Assembly (NCBI GenBank): GCA_017471405.1
Contig: JAFUTK010000019.1
Location: 1-64,000, forward strand
Length of the DNA: 64,000 bases
From: Ruminococcus sp.
GTDB taxonomy: Bacteria; Bacillota; Clostridia; Oscillospirales; Ruminococcaceae
Direction: 5' to 3'
In this document: one piece after another, positions 8,355 through 16,432 of the stretch
How the letters are laid out: each line of letters begins with the position of its first letter
How positions within the stretch are numbered: position 1 is the first letter of the stretch
Position numbers and translations under genes: made by a program
The notes under the pieces: generated by a model
What the model was told of the DNA's origin: nothing
Seen by the model: the letters and a program-made list of their open reading frames with translations, nothing else
Database searches by the model: none

Positions 8355-8903
8355 TTATCCTTTGTTTTCCTCGTCCTTTTTCTTCCTGTTCAGAAGAACG
8401 ATGATGACGATTATGATGATGAGCAGCAGGATAATGAGAATTATTATCCACCAGGGGAAGCTGCTCTTTTCGGTCTTTTCAGCTATGGCCGAGTCTGCCT
8501 TGCTCTCGGGAGCCTTGCTTTCCTCCTGAGAGGATACCTCCGCCTCTGAGACCTCCTCCTTGCTCTCGACCTCCATTTCAAGGGAACCGAAGGTCAGGGT
8601 GTCGGAATACTTGGTGTAGACCACCTCGCCGCTGGGAGGTGTTATGGCGTAGCGGCAGCGCATCTCTATAGGAGTGTCCTTGGTAACGCTGCCCTCCTGC
8701 TCCGCAAGAGCCTGCAGAGCCATCTTCATCTCGCCGGATTTGATAAGCCAGTCGCCCTGAAGCTGCACCCAGTCCTCCTTGCCCTGAACGCGGGTCTCGC
8801 ACTCCATCCAAACGCTGCCGTTGTTGACAGCCAGATAGGTCATCAGGGTGGTGAGCTCTTCGGGAACATCAAGCTTGAATGCAATGACAGGGTAGCCGTT
8901 GTT
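8355..8903 (-). pseudogene. 3' part of a secreted membrane-anchored protein gene cut by an in-frame TAA
   Basis: This stretch continues, in the same reading frame, the gene ending at the TAA at 8904-8906. Reading straight through the stop gives ...KDLRITDE-stop-NNGYPVIAFKLDVPEELTTL..., a smooth continuation of a domain. The segment then has a Ser/Glu-rich linker, a strongly hydrophobic helix (about 22 residues of W, I, L, V) and a basic tail NRKKKDEENKG, a typical C-terminal membrane anchor. An ATG at 8843 could start a 162-residue product, but it has no good ribosome binding site and no signal peptide, so as a separate protein it would lack a way out of the cell. The gene is therefore either a recent nonsense pseudogene or read through. 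Confidence 0.7.
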
Positions 8904-9689
8904 TTACTCATCTGTAATGCGCAGGTCCTTTACTACCGGCGCCTCCATAGCCTCAATAAGGGAGAGGTCAAGGTCTGTTCCCTCCTTGCCTACGGCAGCG
9001 GTGGCAGACCACTCAGAAGCTACCTTGGTGTCAACGTCGTCAAAATCGCGGCAGGTCACCAGCCAGCGCACTCTGAAATAGACCGTATGTACGTCAAGGT
9101 CGATGACCGGGATCCTTTCGCCGTTTATATCCCTTATCTCGTACTGATCCTCTTTAAGCACGTCCACCCAACCGGGAATGTCCTCGTCCTCATTGTGAAC
9201 GCCGTACCATGCGTAGTCGTCCGGGTTGCTGATGTCATAGCCGAAGCGGAACACCCACTCGGTCATAGTTTTCTCGCTGGAATAGCTGGCGGAGATGTAA
9301 GCCCAGTCGTTTATACGCAGCTTATAATTCTCGTCATAGCCCTCGGTGTCCCAGTATTTGTTGTAGTGCCAGTCGTCCTCGCTGTCGATGGACCAGTCGA
9401 TCTGCGGGCTTACCCACATATCACTGTAGCCCAGATCGTTCATTTCCTTGAGCCACCCGTCGTGGTTGTTTTCCTTGTCGGACGCCCATTTGCTCATGCT
9501 GTCGTTCTGGCTGTAGGCTATCTGAATGGTGTTGACAGTGTCGCCGTCCTCAAGTTTTTTTGCGATGACGTCCTTGGGAGCCTCTAGCTCAAAGGGCAGC
9601 TTCGGCTGTTCGTCCGCTGCCGCCGCACCCACGCTCATCAGTCCTGCCGCCAGCGCCAGCGCGGAAACGAATGAGAGAAATCTTTTCAT
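8904..9689 (-). CDS. Secreted protein of unknown function, 5' part of the interrupted gene
   Basis: The 261-residue product has a clear Sec signal peptide (MKRFLSFVSALALAAGLMSV, cleavage near AAAADE). The mature part is rich in Trp, Tyr and Asp and looks like beta-sandwich modules: segments beginning APKDVIAKKLEDGDTVNTIQI and APVVKDLRITDE have a fibronectin-III-like pattern. No catalytic motif is seen. The start at 9689 is chosen because GGAGGAG lies 8 bases upstream. Without the downstream half the protein loses its membrane anchor and would be released. See the 8355-8903 entry for the same-frame continuation after the TAA stop. Confidence 0.75.
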   Translation of the reverse strand: MKRFLSFVSALALAAGLMSVGAAAADEQPKLPFELEAPKDVIAKKLEDGDTVNTIQIAYSQNDSMSKWASDKENNHDGWLKEMNDLGYSDMWVSPQIDWSIDSEDDWHYNKYWDTEGYDENYKLRINDWAYISASYSSEKTMTEWVFRFGYDISNPDDYAWYGVHNEDEDIPGWVDVLKEDQYEIRDINGERIPVIDLDVHTVYFRVRWLVTCRDFDDVDTKVASEWSATAAVGKEGTDLDLSLIEAMEAPVVKDLRITDE

Positions 9690-9860
9690 ATTAATCACTC
9701 CTCCTGTAATGCCGTATGCCGTTACGGAAAATAGATATTGTTTTGCCGATTTAATTATATCATATATATATTGTCAATGTTTATTTCACATTTTTGGCAA
9801 TTCATAAGCTCAGTCCTTCGGGGATAAAGGAGTCTGCCGCGCAAAAAACGCTTTAAGCTC

Positions 9861-9901
9861 AAAATGGGTATCCCCGCCGTATGGCAGGGACACCCATTTT
9901 T
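9861..9901 (-). terminator. Intrinsic terminator of the vWA gene
   Basis: AAAATGGGT pairs with ACCCATTTT around GC-rich, partly paired arms (CCCGCC and GGCAGGG region). A/T tracts on both sides allow termination on either strand; it lies 24 bases after the vWA gene end. Confidence 0.65.
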
Positions 9902-9924
9902 AGCACTTTGTCTTACTGCTTTAT

Positions 9925-10596
9925 TCAGCTGTTGTTGTCCTCGTCAAGCTCTGCGCGCCAGCTGTCGCACATAGCTTCCTCGCAGCGGTTCATCGAGACC
10001 GCCGCGCCTACTGCCCGGAACAGCTTGGCGGTGCCGCCCTTGGTGGCCTTGTAGTTGACCGCCCGCTCCTCGGCTATGCCGATGTCGGCGGCGGCTGCCG
10101 CAGCGTCGATGTTGGCTCCTAAGAAGATGAACTCCCAGCCCTCCTCCTGCTTGCTTTCGATGAGCTTCTTTACCTTCTTGGCGTTATAGCGCTTGCTGGC
10201 GTTCTCCATGCCGTCGGTGGTGATGACGAAGAGGGTCTTGTCGGGGACGTCCTCTTTTCTGGCGTACTTGTGGATATTGGAGATGTGGCTGACAGCGTCC
10301 CCAACTGCGTCGTAAAGGGCGGTGCAGCCCATAGGCTCGTAGTCGCGTTCGGTTAGGTCTGCCACCTTGTCAAGTGAAACTCTGTCGTGAACGACGGTGG
10401 AATTGTCCGCAAACATTATGGTGGAGACATAAGCCTCGCCCTCGGTATCCCTCTGCTTGCCAAGCATTGTGTTGAAGCCTCCGATAGTGTCGGCGCGGAG
10501 AGGCGCCATAGAGCCGCTGGAATCGAGAATGAATACCAGCTCGGTAACGTTTGCTGCCTTGGTGTTTGCTGTGGTGTTGTTAGCTTTCTTTGTCAT
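9925..10596 (-). CDS. von Willebrand factor A domain protein
   Basis: The 223-residue cytoplasmic protein is a single vWA domain. The metal-ion-dependent adhesion site is complete: DSSGS near residue 24, a conserved Thr in MGCTALYDAVG and the Asp in FVITTDGMENAS. The family (TerY-like and related bacterial vWA proteins) mediates protein-protein contacts, often with an ATPase partner. Its neighbour upstream on the same strand is a P-loop ATPase gene ending 113 bases before. The start at 10596 is chosen because GGAGG lies 8 bases upstream; an in-frame start at 10686 gives an unlikely extension. Function beyond metal-dependent binding is unknown. Confidence 0.85.
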   Translation of the reverse strand: MTKKANNTTANTKAANVTELVFILDSSGSMAPLRADTIGGFNTMLGKQRDTEGEAYVSTIMFADNSTVVHDRVSLDKVADLTERDYEPMGCTALYDAVGDAVSHISNIHKYARKEDVPDKTLFVITTDGMENASKRYNAKKVKKLIESKQEEGWEFIFLGANIDAAAAAADIGIAEERAVNYKATKGGTAKLFRAVGAAVSMNRCEEAMCDSWRAELDEDNNS

Positions 10597-10709
10597 AGTG
10601 ATTACCTCCGATAATTTCTTAAAGTCCGCGGGGGATTGCCCTCCGCTCTTCCTTACATCTGCATTATACAACATTCCAAAGCGCAATAGGTCGCCTGGGA
10701 AGCGACAAT

Positions 10710-11780
10710 TTATTCTCCCCTCTGCTCTATCTCTTTGATGACCTTTTCGGTCAGGCGGTCAAGTCTCTCAAAGTCCATTGAGGAGATGTACCAGCGCTCT
10801 ATCTCGTCGTGGGCCAGCTTGGCGGAGCGGACTGTCCCCACCGCCTCAGTGATAAGGTCGCTTACGGCGGCGCGGTTGAGCTTAAGGCGCATTTTTCGCT
10901 CGGACAGCAGCCCCTTGTCGTAGAAGCGCATAAGGTTCAGCCGCTGCCTGCCGGGGTGGGCACACTCCTCGGCGGCGGAGCCGCTTATCATCGCTACCCC
11001 CAGCTCAGGAATGATTAGGTGCTGGAAGGCGGTGTCGGAAAGCAGCTGGTCGGGGGAGAGTATCACGTCGTACCCTCTGGCGCAGGCCTCGTCTGAAATG
11101 CGGGAAAGGAGATAGTCGGCGGCGGTGCCGAGGCTGTCTCTGACAGTGTAGACAGTGCCGCAGCTTTCCAGCGTTTCGTGATGGGTGAGGATGCCGTACT
11201 CGGTGAGGGCGGTGAGCCGCAGCAGGCTCTTCTCACCGGCGCCGCTGCCGTGTCTGCCCAGGAGCTTTTTGGTGAACCTCCCCACAAAGGCCTCCAGCTT
11301 ATCCGCCAGAAGGCAGTCGGAGCCAAGGCCGAAGGTGTCGGAGGTGATGTCCGCGGCGGCAGCCGTAAAGCGCTGCGCCCGCTGCAAAAGGGAGCGGTTC
11401 TTATCCGTCGCCTCGATTATCTCCGGGCGGTGGGCGGCGAGCTCAATCTCGTCCCAGAACTCCCCTAAATTCAGATACTTCTGGCATATGCCGGGATAGA
11501 CCGGCTCGAAAACATGGGGGCTGGTACCGTCGCATATGGCGGAATGCAGTGAGGGTATCACCACCGCGTCCAGCGAGCCGGGGTCAGAGGAGCAGCAGAA
11601 GCGAATGATATGGTGCTCTCCCTCAAAATGCTCCGCGATGCGTTTCATCATAGAGCTCTTGCCGGTGCCGGGGCCTCCTTTGAGAATGTAAGTAAACATA
11701 CCGCTGTCACGAATTAGCTTGGGGAATTCGGTTTTGAAGCTGCCGCCGCTGACAGCTCCGAGAAAATAGACCTCTGACAT
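10710..11780 (-). CDS. P-loop ATPase of unknown role
   Basis: The 356-residue protein has a strong Walker A motif, ILKGGPGTGKSSMM, near residue 33 and the start MSEVYFLGAVSGGSF, which resembles a Firmicutes family of uncharacterised nucleotide-binding proteins (PRK06851-like; my recollection of the pattern). Members of that family often have two P-loop halves; here I see only one clear Walker A. A second region (GYDVILSPDQLL ... HLIIPELGVAMISG) matches the family's C-terminal part. There are no membrane helices. It has a good ribosome binding site (GGGAGG) and lies upstream of the vWA gene on the same strand, so a vWA-ATPase pairing is possible. The substrate is unknown. Confidence 0.75.
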   Translation of the reverse strand: MSEVYFLGAVSGGSFKTEFPKLIRDSGMFTYILKGGPGTGKSSMMKRIAEHFEGEHHIIRFCCSSDPGSLDAVVIPSLHSAICDGTSPHVFEPVYPGICQKYLNLGEFWDEIELAAHRPEIIEATDKNRSLLQRAQRFTAAAADITSDTFGLGSDCLLADKLEAFVGRFTKKLLGRHGSGAGEKSLLRLTALTEYGILTHHETLESCGTVYTVRDSLGTAADYLLSRISDEACARGYDVILSPDQLLSDTAFQHLIIPELGVAMISGSAAEECAHPGRQRLNLMRFYDKGLLSERKMRLKLNRAAVSDLITEAVGTVRSAKLAHDEIERWYISSMDFERLDRLTEKVIKEIEQRGE

Positions 11781-11934
11781 AAATATTACCTCCCATAGGA
11801 TATTTTGCGGAACAGCGCTCCGCCTTATATCCTATGCTTTTTCTTAAGGGTTTGATATTTTGCTTGACTTATGCGGTATAATATGGTAAGATATCCATAT
11901 CAAAAATTTATACTGCCGCACTGGAGGTATTATT

Positions 11935-12705
11935 ATGAAAACAGCACTCGTCACCGGGGCAAGCTCGGGCATTGGGGCGGCTATCGCACGCAGACTGGAC
12001 AGCCTCGGCTTTAACCTTATACTCACCGCCCGCCGCACCGACAGGCTGGAGGCCCTCGCCTCCGAGCTTGAAAACGAAGCCACCGTCATCGCCGCCGACC
12101 TTTCACAGAAGAGTGAATGCTTCCGCCTCTATGAGGAAGTGAAGGACAGGAACGTTTCCGTTGTGATAAACAACGCCGGCTTCGGATTGCTGGGAGATTT
12201 CGACGACACTGACCTTGACCGGGAGCTTTCCATGATAGATGTCAACTGCGCTGCGGTTCATATTCTTACAAAGCTGTTTTTAAAAGACCTCATTGCCAAG
12301 GACAGGGGTTATATCCTCAATGTGGGCTCATCGGCAGGGCTCATGCCAGGAGGCCCCCTTATGGCGACCTATTATGCGACGAAAGCTTACGTCGTTTCCC
12401 TGACCCAATCCATTGACGAGGAGCTGCGTGCAAGGGGCAGCAGAGTGCGCGTTGCGGTGCTTTGCCCAGGGCCAGTTCAGACCGAGTTCAACGACGTTGC
12501 CGACTGCGACTTCGCCGTACAGGGCATCTCCGCCGAATACTGCGCCGAGGAGGCCTTGAAGGGGCTCTTCTCCGGCAAGACGGTCATCGTGCCGGACAGA
12601 GGTATGAAGCTGGCTACCGCCGCCGTCAGAGTGGCTCCCCGCAGGGCGACCCTGCGCACCGCAAGGCGTCTGCAAAGCAAGAAGCTCTCGGGGCGAAAGG
12701 GCTGA
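11935..12705 (+). CDS. Short-chain dehydrogenase/reductase
   Basis: The 256-residue protein is a classical SDR: N-terminal nucleotide-binding motif TGASSGIGAAIARRL (residues 7-21), RRTD after the second strand suggesting NADP preference, NNAGFG (about residues 78-83), catalytic Ser in NVGSSAG, and YYATKAY containing the YxxxK pair. It resembles the DltE/YqjQ-like group of SDRs with unknown substrates. GGAGG lies 7 bases before the ATG. It is divergent from the P-loop ATPase gene and followed by an AT-rich gap before a strongly expressed surface protein, so it is probably a single-gene transcript. Confidence 0.9.
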   Translation: MKTALVTGASSGIGAAIARRLDSLGFNLILTARRTDRLEALASELENEATVIAADLSQKSECFRLYEEVKDRNVSVVINNAGFGLLGDFDDTDLDRELSMIDVNCAAVHILTKLFLKDLIAKDRGYILNVGSSAGLMPGGPLMATYYATKAYVVSLTQSIDEELRARGSRVRVAVLCPGPVQTEFNDVADCDFAVQGISAEYCAEEALKGLFSGKTVIVPDRGMKLATAAVRVAPRRATLRTARRLQSKKLSGRKG

Positions 12706-12821
12706 AAATATCAGTTTAATATTTTTATATAAATTCAAATTGACTATAATTAACAATATTTTTGTGATAAATTTGTGAAAAGCGCATAAGTAAACGATAA
12801 CATTTTTGATGATTATACCGA

Positions 12822-12850
12822 TTGAAATTTTTAACAGTTCGCGTTATAAT
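12822..12850 (+). promoter_or_regulatory. Promoter of the PTTG-anchored surface protein gene
   Basis: TTGAAA at 12822-12827 and TATAAT at 12845-12850, 17-base spacer, in a very AT-rich region favourable for strong expression. Confidence 0.75.
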
Positions 12851-12889
12851 GATAGTACAAATCTTTATTTTGGAAAGGATGTAATTATT

Positions 12890-13609
12890 ATGAAGTTAAG
12901 AAGACTCTTTGCAGGTCTTGCTGCAGGCGCTCTTGCAGTTTCCGCTATGGCTATCTCTGCTTTCGCAGCAGATAAGGATCTCACCACCACCGGTACATCC
13001 GTTACAATGGATGACAGCGGTATCAGAATCAACCTTTGGAATCCCTGGGGCGGTGACGATACCCACGCTGTAACCGATATCAAGGAGATTGAGGGTGCTA
13101 CCGCTATTGCTATCACCGTTAAGGCTTCTGATGTTGCAGCTCTCGGCGGCTATAAGCTCTGGATCAACGCTTCCAACTTCCTTGAGAGTGATTCCAGCAA
13201 GGATAACTACAACGCTAATTTCGTTAACTACTGGGAGTCTGAAGGCGCTGCTGGTGAGAACACTCACGCTGTCTCCAGCGTTGCTGATGTTACCGCTGAC
13301 GGCGAGTACACTGTAACCCTTACTCTTGATGAGGGCGTTACTTGGGCACTTGGTGATAACAACTTCGTTATGATTGGTTCCAACATCGATGCTGCTGCTT
13401 GGAAGGCACTCGATGCAGACGAAGGCAATGGCAACCCCGCAACTCTTGACATCGTTAAGGTTACTGTTACCACTCCTGACGCTCCCGCTGCTGATCCCGA
13501 GCCCGCTCCCTCCAACGATCCTGCTCCCACAACTGGTGCAGCCGCTGGTCTGGCTCTCGCAGGCATCGCTGTTGCAGGCGCTGCTCTCGTAGCTACCAAG
13601 AGAAAGTAA
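12890..13609 (+). CDS. Abundant secreted protein with PTTG-hydrophobic-KRK C-terminus
   Basis: The 239-residue product starts with a signal peptide (MKLRRLFAGLAAGALAVSAM, cleavage near AFAAD). The middle about 160 residues look like a beta-sandwich (GIRINLWNPWGG, YKLWINASNF, NFVMIGSNID), possibly carbohydrate-binding. A Pro/Asp-rich linker precedes PTTGAAAG, a hydrophobic helix and the tail TKRK, the layout of a cell-wall sorting signal, although the exact LPXTG motif is absent. Codon choice differs from its neighbours: GCT, GTT, AAC and AAG dominate, as in highly expressed genes. The start at 12890 is chosen for its signal peptide and GGAAAGGA upstream. It is followed by a strong terminator. 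A role as a surface layer or adhesion protein is inference. Confidence 0.78.
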   Translation: MKLRRLFAGLAAGALAVSAMAISAFAADKDLTTTGTSVTMDDSGIRINLWNPWGGDDTHAVTDIKEIEGATAIAITVKASDVAALGGYKLWINASNFLESDSSKDNYNANFVNYWESEGAAGENTHAVSSVADVTADGEYTVTLTLDEGVTWALGDNNFVMIGSNIDAAAWKALDADEGNGNPATLDIVKVTVTTPDAPAADPEPAPSNDPAPTTGAAAGLALAGIAVAGAALVATKRK

Positions 13610-13632
13610 TTCTTTCAAAGCCTAACTAAATC

Positions 13633-13660
13633 GAGCCGTGCAATAGCGCGGCTCTTTTTA
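13633..13660 (+). terminator. Terminator of the PTTG surface protein gene
   Basis: GAGCCG pairs with CGGCTC (with extra GC pairs toward the loop) and is followed by TTTTTATT. Confidence 0.8.
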
Positions 13661-13668
13661 TTGCGCAG

Positions 13669-13702
13669 AAAAACACCCCCGCGCTCACGCAGGGGTGTTT
13701 TT
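13669..13702 (-). terminator. Terminator of the CAP-domain gene
   Basis: AAAAACACCCC pairs with GGGGTGTTTTTT around a CGCGCTCACGCA loop, directly after the CAP gene's stop; it can work on both strands. Confidence 0.75.
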
Positions 13703-14506
13703 TCAGCAGTATAATCCGCAACGTCTGAGTGCCGCAAGGGCGCATTTTACTCTATCGTAAAGTGTCTTGGCGGAATTGCAGTTAGATGTATTGCAATCGG
13801 GAGCCGTCACCTCCGGAGCGGTGGTCTGCGGAGCCGTTATTGCCTTGCGGGTGGTGGTAGTCTTAGGGGCAGTTGTTACCTTTGGGGCGGTGGTGGTCTT
13901 GGGTGCTGTCGTCACCTTTGGGGCAGTAGTGGTCTTGGGTGCGGTCGTAACCTTGGGAGCTGTTGTGGTCACAGTCGTGGTGACAGACTCGCCGTCCAGC
14001 GACTTGGAGGCCGCGAACATCTGGCTCCAATAGTAGGTGCCGTTCCTATACACCACTCCGATGCCGATATGGTCGAAGCTCTTGCTGAGTATGTTGGCGC
14101 GGTGCCCCGAGGAGTTCATCCAGGCGTTCATCACCGCATTGGGGGTCTTTTGTCCGTAGGCGATGTTCTCGCCGGCGGCGGTGTAGGATATCCCCTGCTC
14201 CTTGAGGACAGTGAAGCAGCTGGTGCCGTTAGGGCGGGTGTGGGAAAAGAGCTGCACCGTTTCCTCGGCTCTTGTCTGCGAGGCCTGTGAAAGCATCAGG
14301 GAATATTTAAGGGCGGGCAGCCCCTGCTTGGCTCTCTCGGAATTGACCAACTCGGCAACTGTGCGGGCGTAATTCTCTGTCTCGTCCGACGCATAGACCG
14401 CAGCGCTGGCGGTCATCGGCTCGCTGTGAGAGTAGAGCGACGGCGCCGCCACGCCAGTCAGCGCGATGACCGTTCCTGCCAGAAATGACAATAGCTTGTG
14501 TTTCAT
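13703..14506 (-). CDS. Secreted CAP (SCP/PR1-like) domain protein
   Basis: The 267-residue protein has a signal peptide (MKHKLLSFLAGTVIALTGVA), then a CAP domain (about residues 50-170) with the usual signatures: LVNSERAKQGLPALKYS, FSHTRPNG, GENIAYG, MNSSGHRANILSKSFDHIGIG and YYWSQMFA. Bacterial CAP proteins are extracellular; their function is mostly unknown. A Thr/Pro/Lys linker follows, made of three nearly exact 36-base repeats coding KVTTAPKTTTAP (about 13861-13970). A Cys-rich tail (six Cys in the last 40 residues, ending GLYC) could bind another protein or form disulfides. The start at 14506 has AAGGAGG 8 bases upstream; the longer ORF to 14770 lacks one. Confidence 0.88.
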   Translation of the reverse strand: MKHKLLSFLAGTVIALTGVAAPSLYSHSEPMTASAAVYASDETENYARTVAELVNSERAKQGLPALKYSLMLSQASQTRAEETVQLFSHTRPNGTSCFTVLKEQGISYTAAGENIAYGQKTPNAVMNAWMNSSGHRANILSKSFDHIGIGVVYRNGTYYWSQMFAASKSLDGESVTTTVTTTAPKVTTAPKTTTAPKVTTAPKTTTAPKVTTAPKTTTTRKAITAPQTTAPEVTAPDCNTSNCNSAKTLYDRVKCALAALRRCGLYC

Positions 14507-14540
14507 TGTGATACCTCCTTGAAACCGGGACGAAGGAATA

Positions 14541-14575
14541 TAATTCGGAATTCGGAATACGGAATTCCGAATTGG
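14541..14575. repeat. Dispersed AATTCCG/CGGAATT repeat, copy 1
   Basis: An imperfect palindrome built of ATTCGGAATTC and GGAATTCCGAATT units lies upstream of the CAP gene. Similar arrays occur at 19737-19757 and 27612-27648 within this window, so it is a dispersed small repeat rather than a local operator. Confidence 0.55.
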
Positions 14576-14708
14576 ATAACCTCTCCCTTTAACAAAATTA
14601 TTACACACCGGGGAGTTCCTCCCCGTAATAAAATCATACCACTTATGTCGGCTTTGGGTCAATGCAAAAATAATGGGATAAAAGCTGCACTTTTTTTCCT
14701 CACGGCTA

Positions 14709-14737
14709 TTGACAAATTCGCCCGCAGAGTATATAAT
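14709..14737 (+). promoter_or_regulatory. Consensus promoter of the symporter gene
   Basis: TTGACA at 14709-14714 and TATAAT at 14732-14737, 17-base spacer, perfect consensus. Confidence 0.8.
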
Positions 14738-14824
14738 ATTAAATGTTGACGCTTTATCGGATAAAAGCATAAAAGCCGCAAAGCGTTAAAGGTTTAAATC
14801 ATCGAATTGAAAGGATCTGTTTTT

Positions 14825-16357
14825 ATGATCGGAATGTGGGTCATACTTATCGTATACCTGCTGCTGATGGTGGGCATCGGCGTTTACTACAGAAGAAAGA
14901 CAGCCAGCGTCACCGACTTCGTGCTGGGTGGAAGAACGCTTGGGCCTTGGTTCACAGCCTTCGCCTACGGCACCTCCTATTTCTCGGCGGTTATTTTCGT
15001 CGGCTATGCGGGACGCTTCGGCTGGAGCTATGGTGTAGCCTCCACTTGGGTTGGCATCGGAAACGCCGTCATCGGCTCGCTGCTGCCCTGGCTTATCCTC
15101 GGCAGACGCTCCCGTATTATGTCCAAGCACCTTCAGGCAAAGACTATGCCGGAGTTCTTTGAGAAGCGCTACAACTCCCCCGGCCTTAAGCTGGCGGCGG
15201 CGCTCATCATCTTCGTGTTCCTTATCCCCTACACTGCATCCGTTTACAACGGTCTGTCCAGACTGTTTGAGAAAGGCTTCGGCATCCCCTATAAGTACTG
15301 CATCATCGTAATGGCGCTGTTCACAGCTATCTATGTTATCCTCGGAGGATATAAGGCGACCGCCCTTTCCGACTTCATTCAGGGCATATTCATGCTGGTG
15401 GGCATTACCGCTGTGGTGATGGCTGTTCTTAACAAGAACGGCGGCCTTACAGGCTCCATCGACAAGATGGCAGAGATACCCGATGCCACCGGCAAGACCG
15501 GCGACTTCGCCGCCCTCTTCGGCCCCGACCCCGTAAACCTGCTGGGCGTTGTCCTGCTGACATCTCTGGGCACCTGGGGACTTCCCCAGATGGTGGGCAA
15601 GTTCTATGCCGTTAAGGACGACAAGTCCGTAAAGATAGGCACTATCGTATCCACCGTATTCGCGGTAGTTGTTGCGGGAGGCTGCTACTTCTTAGGCGGC
15701 TTCGGACGTCTGTTCGTTGACAATGTTGAGGGCGCACCCGCCACCGGCTTTGACGGCATCGTTCCCGAAATGATGGACCAGATTCCCGAGCTGCTCTTCG
15801 GTATCGTTATCGTGCTGGTGCTCTCGGCTTCAATGTCCACCCTTTCCTCGCTGGTGCTCACCTCCAGCTCTGTGCTGACCATCGACCTCATCAAGCCATT
15901 TAAGAAGAATATGACCGACAAGCAGGAGCTGCTCATTATGAGAATATTCATCGGAGTATTCCTGCTGATCTCCGTCATCATCGCTATCTTCACCCTTGAG
16001 AACCCCACCACCATCATCTCCACGCTGATGTCCATATCCTGGGGCGCTCTGGCAGGAGCCTTCCTTGCTCCCTATCTCTACGGCCTCTACAGCAAGAAGA
16101 TCACCAAGGCAGCTGTGGCAGCCTGCTTCATCAGCGGCGTGGGTCTTACCGTTGCGCATATGTTCTACTTCACCTTCGGCAAGCGCACCCTCACCATCGG
16201 CGGTCTGGCTATCCACTCGGCTATCAATGCCGGTGCCATCACTATGATCTTCGGACTGATACTTGTTCCCCTTGTAAGCCTCATCACCCGAAACAAGGAG
16301 GAGGACAAAGCATACATAGAGGACGTGTTCAAGTGCTACGAGAATCCTGAGCTTTAA
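14825..16357 (+). CDS. Sodium:solute symporter (SSS family)
   Basis: The 510-residue protein has about 13 membrane segments and the pattern of SSS transporters: FVLGGRTLGPWFTAFAYGTSYFSAVIFVGYAG near the N-terminus, ATALSDFIQGIFMLVG, and LVLSASMSTLSSLVLTSSSVLTIDL, whose Ser/Thr cluster corresponds to the sodium site. SSS proteins import sugars, amino acids, carboxylates or vitamins with sodium; the sequence does not reveal which. The start at 14825 gives a proper first helix; an in-frame TTG 18 bases upstream overlaps the likely ribosome binding site AAAGGA. It has its own consensus promoter and a terminator at 16378, so it is monocistronic. Confidence 0.92.
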   Translation: MIGMWVILIVYLLLMVGIGVYYRRKTASVTDFVLGGRTLGPWFTAFAYGTSYFSAVIFVGYAGRFGWSYGVASTWVGIGNAVIGSLLPWLILGRRSRIMSKHLQAKTMPEFFEKRYNSPGLKLAAALIIFVFLIPYTASVYNGLSRLFEKGFGIPYKYCIIVMALFTAIYVILGGYKATALSDFIQGIFMLVGITAVVMAVLNKNGGLTGSIDKMAEIPDATGKTGDFAALFGPDPVNLLGVVLLTSLGTWGLPQMVGKFYAVKDDKSVKIGTIVSTVFAVVVAGGCYFLGGFGRLFVDNVEGAPATGFDGIVPEMMDQIPELLFGIVIVLVLSASMSTLSSLVLTSSSVLTIDLIKPFKKNMTDKQELLIMRIFIGVFLLISVIIAIFTLENPTTIISTLMSISWGALAGAFLAPYLYGLYSKKITKAAVAACFISGVGLTVAHMFYFTFGKRTLTIGGLAIHSAINAGAITMIFGLILVPLVSLITRNKEEDKAYIEDVFKCYENPEL

Positions 16358-16377
16358 TATCCTTATATAACAGCAGT

Positions 16378-16407
16378 GCCCTCTCCCGAATGGGAGGGGG
16401 CGCTTTT
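16378..16407. terminator. Terminator between symporter and esterase genes
   Basis: GCCCTCTCCC pairs with GGGAGGGGGC around GAAT and is followed by GCTTTTG. It serves the symporter gene and could also end the minus-strand hyp operon. Confidence 0.65.
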
Positions 16408-16432
16408 GTGTCTGATGAAAGCTGCACTGGCG

